Source of the DNA: Paenibacillus piscarius | GTDB taxonomy: Bacteria; Bacillota; Bacilli; Paenibacillales; Paenibacillaceae | Direction of reading: 5' to 3' | Assembly (NCBI RefSeq): GCF_022234545.1 | Contig: NZ_JAIEUI010000029.1 | Coordinates: 1-64,000 of the forward strand | Length of the DNA stretch: 64,000 bases | In this document: one piece after another, positions 59,409 through 64,000 of the stretch | Layout of the letters: the number at the start of each line of letters is the position of its first letter | How positions within the stretch are numbered: position 1 is the first letter of the stretch | Made by a program: the position numbers and the translations under genes | The notes under the pieces: model-generated | Seen by the model: the letters and a program-made list of their open reading frames with translations, nothing else | What the model was told of the DNA's origin: nothing | The model's database searches: none

Positions 59409-60461
59409 ATGGCAGAGCTCAACAAGCCCGTAGTGCTGGTGACCGGAGGCTCAGGATTCATCGCGGTTCATATTATTGTGCAATTACTGGAGAAGAATTA
59501 TCGTGTGCGGGCTACCCTCCGGTCGATGGGCAGACAGGATGAAGTGAAGGCCATGGTGTTGGCGGGCGGCGTGGCTAATATTAATATAGAGGACTTGTCG
59601 TTCGTAGAGGCTGATCTGACTTCGGATAAGAACTGGAATCAGGCGGTTAAGGAGGCGGATTACGTGATTCATGTCGCTTCTCCGACACCTAACCGGATAT
59701 ATAAAGACGAGAATGAGATGATTCAGCCGGCGCGTGAGGGGGTGCTGCGGGTGCTAAGGGCAGCGCGTAAGGCCGGGGTCAAACGGGTGGTTCTAACCTC
59801 AGCCTTCGGAGCCATTGGAGTGGGACATAAGCAGCACACAGGCCCTTATACTGAAGAGGACTGGTCCAATACAGAAGCGAATATCCATCCTTATCAAAAA
59901 TCCAAAACCCTCGCTGAACGGGCAGCCTGGGAGTTTATCCGCCAGGAAGGCAGGGGGCTGGAGCTGTCCACAGTTAATCCCGTCGGTGTGATGGGACCCA
60001 TTCTGGGAAAAGATTATTCTCACTCCAATGAAATTGTCCGCAACATGCTGGAGGGCAAGCTGAAGTCGGTCCCGAAGATTTATTCCGATTATGTGGATGT
60101 CCGGGATGTGGCAGCGCTGCATATTCTGGCTATGGTCCGGCCCGAGGCCAACGGCGAGCGGTTCATCGCTTCGAGTGCCGAGAATCTCTCCACGCTGGAG
60201 ATCGCCGGGATTCTGCGGAAGCACCTGGGGCAGGATGCCGAACATGTGCCTACCAAAGAGCTCCCCAACCTGTTTGTCCGCGCTGCCGCGCTGTTCAATC
60301 CCCAGCTAAGAATGATAGCTACCCTTCTGGGCCAGGACATGTCAACGAGTAACGAGAAGGCCAAACGTCTGCTCGGATGGAACCCGCGCCCGGCTGAGGA
60401 GGCTATTATAGCAACGGGTGAGAGTATGCTGAGTATTATTAGAGAGATGAAGAGAAGATGA
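59409..60461 (+). CDS. Dihydroflavonol-4-reductase-like SDR aldehyde reductase
   Basis: A 350-residue extended SDR: PVVLVTGGSGFIAVHIIVQL (cofactor site), RATLRSMGRQDEV, VIHVASPTP, VVLTSAFGAIG, catalytic YQKSKTLAER (YxxxK), TVNPVGVMGP. These match the DFR/methylglyoxal-reductase group. GGAGGAGA is upstream of the ATG. Probably repressed by the divergent TetR protein and induced by a reactive carbonyl. Confidence 0.9.
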   Translation: MAELNKPVVLVTGGSGFIAVHIIVQLLEKNYRVRATLRSMGRQDEVKAMVLAGGVANINIEDLSFVEADLTSDKNWNQAVKEADYVIHVASPTPNRIYKDENEMIQPAREGVLRVLRAARKAGVKRVVLTSAFGAIGVGHKQHTGPYTEEDWSNTEANIHPYQKSKTLAERAAWEFIRQEGRGLELSTVNPVGVMGPILGKDYSHSNEIVRNMLEGKLKSVPKIYSDYVDVRDVAALHILAMVRPEANGERFIASSAENLSTLEIAGILRKHLGQDAEHVPTKELPNLFVRAAALFNPQLRMIATLLGQDMSTSNEKAKRLLGWNPRPAEEAIIATGESMLSIIREMKRR

Positions 60462-60471
60462 AATCAAATAG

Positions 60472-61098
60472 TCATCCCTCAAATTTAACATGGTCCAGTA
60501 TCGTATTCCCCCACTCAGGAAGCAAGCGCGCCTCTCCCGCAAAGCGGCTTCCGGCGACCGAGCCGTTTTGAAACAATGCCCCCTGAAAGCTGCATTCCTC
60601 GAACCGGCAATACAACAATAAGGCACTGCGGAAGTTGGCGCCATCAAAGCAGCAGCGTGTGAAGAGTACATCATTTGCAATCACCTTGCTCAAGTTGCAG
60701 CCTGTAAAATCACAATCATGGAACTCCTTGCTGATTCTGGCGCCATTCAGCTTCGCTCCCCGGAAGGAGCAGTGATGGAAGGTATGAGTCACGAATCTGT
60801 TATCCAGCCTGACCCCGTCGAGGCAACAATGGGTAAGCGTTGAGGTGTTGGGACTTGCCGCATCCTCGAAGCGTGAATAAGAGAAATCAATATCCTCTAG
60901 AGTAAGGTACTGTATGTTCTCGGTCAGAGTCACACCCCGGTAATCCTTCAGTCCTGCCTCCGTCTGTCCATAAGGGGAGGCGGGAAAGGAGCGGTCTTTT
61001 TGATGGAGATTATGTTTACCTGAAATAGCGCCCAGACGCCGGTTCACTTCAGAGAGTTGGTCGTCCTGCCATCTGGTCACGAGGAATTTCTTATTCAA
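60472..61098 (-). CDS. Pentapeptide-repeat protein
   Basis: A 208-residue protein with repeats of the form [A/C][D/N]LxX: GVRLDNRFV, HCSFRGAKLNGARI, HDCDFTGCNLSKVIANDVLF, CCFDGANFRSALL, CSFQGALFQNG. This predicts a right-handed quadrilateral beta-helix. Start is TTG with AAGGAGG 8 nt upstream. Pentapeptide proteins of this size sometimes protect gyrase; others are of unknown role. Convergent with the SDR gene. Confidence 0.85.
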   Translation of the reverse strand: MNKKFLVTRWQDDQLSEVNRRLGAISGKHNLHQKDRSFPASPYGQTEAGLKDYRGVTLTENIQYLTLEDIDFSYSRFEDAASPNTSTLTHCCLDGVRLDNRFVTHTFHHCSFRGAKLNGARISKEFHDCDFTGCNLSKVIANDVLFTRCCFDGANFRSALLLYCRFEECSFQGALFQNGSVAGSRFAGEARLLPEWGNTILDHVKFEG

Positions 61099-61202
61099 GG
61101 TAGCCCCTCCTTACATTATTTTGGTAAAATAAATGGAATCTAGTTTATATGCTAATATGCCAAGCCGCAATACACAAGCCATCAAAGGAGGCCGTCCATT
61201 CC

Positions 61203-61679
61203 GTGGGAAGATCGTTTGCAAATCTGCATATCAAGTCAGGTGACCTGGAGAAGACACTTCATGCCTTACAAGAGCTGACCAAGAAGCATGGCGCAGTATT
61301 GGGTTATCCCGATCCTGAAGCTCCAGAGCATAAGGCCGTTTTCTATGTAAGACAAAGTAATGAGGGCTGGATCAGCGTGCTTCACGATTATTTCGTATGG
61401 GGTACGGTGAAAAAGGCAGGCAGAACGTTGTCCGGGCTGCTGGAAGCGCCGGTGATGACGCTCGGATATATGAATGAGGAGATCTGCGAGCTGTCGTTCT
61501 TTGAGCAGGGGGAGATCCGGGCGGAACGAATCTTCTGTGAGCTGTGGACCCGGGAGGAATACGGGGAGCTCCGCGAAGAGCAAATAGATAACGATTACAT
61601 CCGGCAGGGGCTCGGGATGGGCGCTGAAGAGTTCAGTGAATTCATCAGCCTGACGAGCCCGGAGCAAGCGGTGGAGTAG
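61203..61679 (+). CDS. Hypothetical protein, probably truncated by an amber codon
   Basis: About 158 residues from a GTG at 61203 (AAGGAGG 12 nt upstream; the ATG at 61149 is in frame but has no ribosome site). Contains FANLHIKSGDLEKTLHALQE, TKKHGAVLGYPDPE and YVRQSNEGWISVLHDYFVWG. Ends ...SPEQAVE-TAG, after which the same frame runs another 31 codons to TAG at 61773. Unrecognised family; set in a row of SUKH-like immunity genes. Confidence 0.65.
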   Translation: MGRSFANLHIKSGDLEKTLHALQELTKKHGAVLGYPDPEAPEHKAVFYVRQSNEGWISVLHDYFVWGTVKKAGRTLSGLLEAPVMTLGYMNEEICELSFFEQGEIRAERIFCELWTREEYGELREEQIDNDYIRQGLGMGAEEFSEFISLTSPEQAVE

Positions 61680-61775
61680 TTGTCCGGAATTACTGGAATG
61701 TCTCTGTGGAGTGATGCGGAATGGCTGCCGTATGAAGAGACGCTCAGAGCACACTTTGTTACGTATGAGTGGTAG
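61680..61775 (+). pseudogene. In-frame continuation past the amber codon
   Basis: Directly after TAG at 61677 the reading frame continues LSGITGMSLWSDAEWLPYEE..TYEW-stop. Composition and helical pattern match a normal C-terminus, so this is either a recently cut 3' end or a read-through extension. Confidence 0.6.
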
Positions 61776-61781
61776 AAGCAG

Positions 61782-62390
61782 ATGCTAAAAAACAGCGGAT
61801 TCTACAAGCAGCGCTTCTTCATCACGCCCGGAGAGCTTAAGAGAGTCGTAGAGCTTCTGGAGCGTGCGCAGGTGCATTACTATCTAACCAATCATACTCA
61901 TACGGAACATGATCAGAACCAGGTGGTGGAGGCGTATCGCGCCTTCTATCAATACTATACAGCAGAGGAAAAAGAGAGCGGGGTGCGCCCTTTCTTCATT
62001 TATTCGATGCCGGTATTGCCGGATACGGAGAGCTTTGGTTTTTTTGCGAGAAATGAGGGGGTTTCTATTCCCTATCATGGGCAATGGGCCGAGCATGAGC
62101 TGCCCTGTATCCTGATCTCCTGCCCGAAGGGGCACCGCGTCAATGCTCAGGATGAGCAAGGGGAGTATTATCTCTATGAGGATGTCCGGGAGTACAAGCC
62201 GCTGAGCTATGCGTTGTTCAAGGAAATGACCGGCGCTATTCAAAAAATGACCAAGCCTCTCCGCTTCTCCGCGCAAGACCCGAAGGCGATGGAGGAACAG
62301 AAGACCTCTGTACGCATAAGCAGTGCTGCGGCTGAAGACTTAAGCAACTCGTGGATGGTCAGTCAATACGGGCTTGTGATCCAAGGGTAA
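61782..62390 (+). CDS. Hypothetical protein in immunity-like cluster
   Basis: A 202-residue soluble protein (GFYKQRFFITPGELKRVVEL, AYRAFYQYYTAEEKESGVRP, SYALFKEMTGAIQKMTKPL). Starts ATG six bases after the preceding frame's stop with a weak ribosome site, suggesting translational coupling to the upstream gene. Not recognised. One more member of the plus-strand series that runs to the window end. Confidence 0.65.
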   Translation: MLKNSGFYKQRFFITPGELKRVVELLERAQVHYYLTNHTHTEHDQNQVVEAYRAFYQYYTAEEKESGVRPFFIYSMPVLPDTESFGFFARNEGVSIPYHGQWAEHELPCILISCPKGHRVNAQDEQGEYYLYEDVREYKPLSYALFKEMTGAIQKMTKPLRFSAQDPKAMEEQKTSVRISSAAAEDLSNSWMVSQYGLVIQG

Positions 62391-62441
62391 CCAGGGTCTA
62401 GCTGATGTATGGGGTTATTCGTGAAAGGGAGGGTGGCTAAT

Positions 62442-62978
62442 ATGCAACTGGGTTTTACGCTGGATACCCATGGGACATGTGTGGGTGTACTTAGAGATGA
62501 GTTGATGCCGTTAGAGGAACTGGCGGATACATGGGAGTTTCCTTATGCGATCTTTGTGGTGTTCCGGGTATTGCCTGAGAGCTATGGGCGGAGAACGTTT
62601 AGACGCTTTGACAGCGGGGATCATACCCTCTATCTCGATCTCAGCCTCAGCTATGAGATGTACCAGCGAATGTCCAAGAATGAGCAGCGCGAGGCCCTGG
62701 GTATTCACCTGTACAGCTATCTGGCAGAGTCCGTATCTAAATACACTAAGCATGCCGATAAAACCGCCCAGGCGGAGCTGCTGGAACAGCTGAAAAGCTG
62801 GATGCTGGCCAATAACTGGCTGGAAGGGAAAATTCATCAGGCACGCCTCCTCCTCTCCCGGGAGATGGGACTCCATGAGGTTAGCCGGACCTTGAAGCTG
62901 CCGCTGGAAGAGGTCGAGTATATTCTGCTGCGCATGAATGACGATGCGCCTGCTGCTGTTCATCCTGACAATCTATAA
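62442..62978 (+). CDS. Hypothetical protein in immunity-like cluster
   Basis: A 178-residue protein from the ATG at 62442, chosen because AGGGAGGG lies 8 nt upstream (ATG at 62409 is in frame). Begins MQLGFTLDTHGTCVGVLRDE, has SYEMYQRMSKNEQREALGIH and a C-terminal helix-turn pattern (ARLLLSREMGLHEVSRTLKL, PLEEVEYILLRM) that may be a simple helical bundle. No family recognised. Confidence 0.65.
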   Translation: MQLGFTLDTHGTCVGVLRDELMPLEELADTWEFPYAIFVVFRVLPESYGRRTFRRFDSGDHTLYLDLSLSYEMYQRMSKNEQREALGIHLYSYLAESVSKYTKHADKTAQAELLEQLKSWMLANNWLEGKIHQARLLLSREMGLHEVSRTLKLPLEEVEYILLRMNDDAPAAVHPDNL

Positions 62979-63011
62979 TCCATCCCTTATCAGGGAGAGA
63001 GGAGACAACGT

Positions 63012-63470
63012 ATGTATGAGCGTCTGACAGAGTTATTAAGCAAGCCTTCCCCGATCCGCTGGTTTCCGGGCCATGGGGCTGAGGAGAACTGGATTGCCGA
63101 AGCCGAGGAGGAATTAGGCTTCAAGCTGCCGCCGTCCTACCGCTGGTGGCTGATCCATTATGGGAATGGGAGCCTGGGGGACGGGCAAATTCTGACGCTG
63201 GTTGCTCCCGAGCATAGGGAGTATACCGATTGGGATCTGCTCTATCTCCTCAGGCTGAACCTGGCGGAGGATTGGTGGGTCAGCCGGTTCCCGCACCGGT
63301 TGGACCTGTTCGTGCCGGACAGCGATGAGCTGTATTACTTCGATACCTCTGCCCCCGATGAACAGGGAGAATTCCCGGTCATGCGTTATGACCTGATGAA
63401 TGATCTGATTGAGGAATACGCCCCTACATTTGCCGGATTCCTGGAACAGCTGATCGACGAGCGAAAATAG
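63012..63470 (+). CDS. SMI1/KNR4 (SUKH) family protein
   Basis: A 152-residue single-domain SUKH protein: ENWIAEAEEELGFKLPPSYR, WWLIHYGNGSLGDG, DLFVPDSDELYYFDTS, ending EYAPTFAGFLEQLIDERK. This is the complete standard length. GAGAGGAG precedes the ATG by about 9 nt. SUKH proteins are best known as immunity proteins against nuclease and other polymorphic toxins. Confidence 0.85.
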   Translation: MYERLTELLSKPSPIRWFPGHGAEENWIAEAEEELGFKLPPSYRWWLIHYGNGSLGDGQILTLVAPEHREYTDWDLLYLLRLNLAEDWWVSRFPHRLDLFVPDSDELYYFDTSAPDEQGEFPVMRYDLMNDLIEEYAPTFAGFLEQLIDERK

Positions 63471-63507
63471 CCATGAATGCGGCACAGGAAAACGGAGGGA
63501 ATGATCA

Positions 63508-64000
63508 ATGTATATTGTATCTGAGCCTGTAGGGCTGTCAGAGCATCAGAGGCAGCAGCTCGAAGCAGAGAAAACGGCCCTGTATCCGCCTGCGTACCTC
63601 CGGTTCTTGCAGCAGTATGGGGAAGGGACGTATCGCGGATGGATGAATGTGCAGCTGCCTGACCCCGGGGTGCTGCGGCCTTTTGCCGAATACGGGTTAT
63701 GGGAGCATGATGCCGACAGTCCTATAACGGAGCAGCAGATCGGGGAGTGTACGGCTATCGGAACGACTGTGGACGGTGATTTCCTGGCGGTCCATCCCGG
63801 GGTGGACGGGCTGCTGTGGCTGCCCCGCCATGCGGAGCAGATTCAAGTGATCCCGCTGCCTTCCGGTGGACAGGAGGATGAAGGGGGCTACACCCTAATC
63901 CTGGACGGTATCTACCGCCAGATGTATGGGCGGAGCCAGGAGGAGAGTGTCTATTATGAGCCGTGGACCGGGACACGCCAGCATCTATTCCTGCGTATGC
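63508..64000 (+). CDS. SUKH-like protein, cut by window end
   Basis: An open frame of 164 codons from the ATG at 63508 (GGAGGGA 8 nt upstream) to the window edge with no stop. Opening segments LSEHQRQQLEAEKTALYPPA, YLRFLQQYGEGTYRGWMNV and DFLAVHPGVDGLLWLPRHAE resemble the SUKH layout. The 3' end is outside the window. Follows the complete SUKH gene by 37 nt, same strand, probably the same unit. Confidence 0.75.
   Translation, partial: MYIVSEPVGLSEHQRQQLEAEKTALYPPAYLRFLQQYGEGTYRGWMNVQLPDPGVLRPFAEYGLWEHDADSPITEQQIGECTAIGTTVDGDFLAVHPGVDGLLWLPRHAEQIQVIPLPSGGQEDEGGYTLILDGIYRQMYGRSQEESVYYEPWTGTRQHLFLRM

Overview
The window looks like chromosomal DNA of a Paenibacillus-type firmicute. Evidence: strong AGGAGG-type ribosome sites, frequent TTG/GTG starts, LicT/PTS antitermination loci, MocR, MerR, TetR and GntR regulators each beside one target, many SMI1/KNR4 (SUKH) and DUF-type immunity-like proteins, and a moderately GC-rich coding background. 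Species is not determinable from sequence reading alone.

Layout. 1-5.3 kb: a MazE-like antitoxin without visible toxin, then beta-glucoside locus A on the minus strand (6-phospho-beta-glucosidase, LicT-type antiterminator, PTS IIBCA), with an RAT/terminator in front of each of its three genes. 5.3-8.4 kb: an AarF/UbiB-like kinase and an MFS exporter. 8.4-14.2 kb: an AT-rich island. 14.2-16.8 kb: MFS/TetR pair with twin operators and a SUFU-like protein. 16.9-21.3 kb: beta-glucoside locus B on the plus strand (licT-type gene, PTS IIBCA, GH1), two RATs. 21.3-30.5 kb: single metabolic and regulatory genes (DUF1963-like, YogA-like MDR, VOC, SDR/XRE, MerR, AraC, lipoprotein). 30.6-36.8 kb: immunity-like proteins with a frameshifted TPR gene and an XRE remnant. 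36.9-40.3 kb: an operon of acyl-adenylating ligase, reductase/epimerase and small-molecule kinase. 40.5-47.3 kb: collagen-like protein, TetR/MFS, MocR/PNPOx-like, a 51-bp repeat array, LRR protein. 47.5-60.5 kb: mqo, MFS/LysR, MerR-GNAT-hydrolase operon, WYL regulator, acyltransferase, YtrA-type GntR/ABC operon, TetR/SDR. 60.5-64 kb: another immunity-like array, cut by the window end.

The most notable content is the AT-rich island. It encodes a two-part sigma factor resembling the Bacillus subtilis SigO/RsoA pair. Five short transcription units in the island are each preceded by the same bipartite element, GGTTGT - exactly 18 nt - C(A/T)CT(A/T)T. These units encode the sigma pair itself, a 77-aa protein, a glutaredoxin plus a YvrJ-like membrane peptide (with a tRNA-like fold in the leader), an intracellular-subtilisin-like protease, and a 56-residue six-cysteine peptide (TTG start, strong RBS) followed by a phospholipase A2-like protein. 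This appears to be a self-contained, autoregulated sigma regulon of unknown purpose. Its right side holds a decayed group II intron.

Other structure: an RAT whose apical part is expanded by about 40 nt, a dispersed family of 48-52 bp intergenic repeats at three sites, several clean operator pairs, an amber codon interrupting an otherwise continuous reading frame at 61.7 kb, and a 13-bp perfect inverted repeat before the acyltransferase gene. Protein assignments rest on motif reading; no database search was run.
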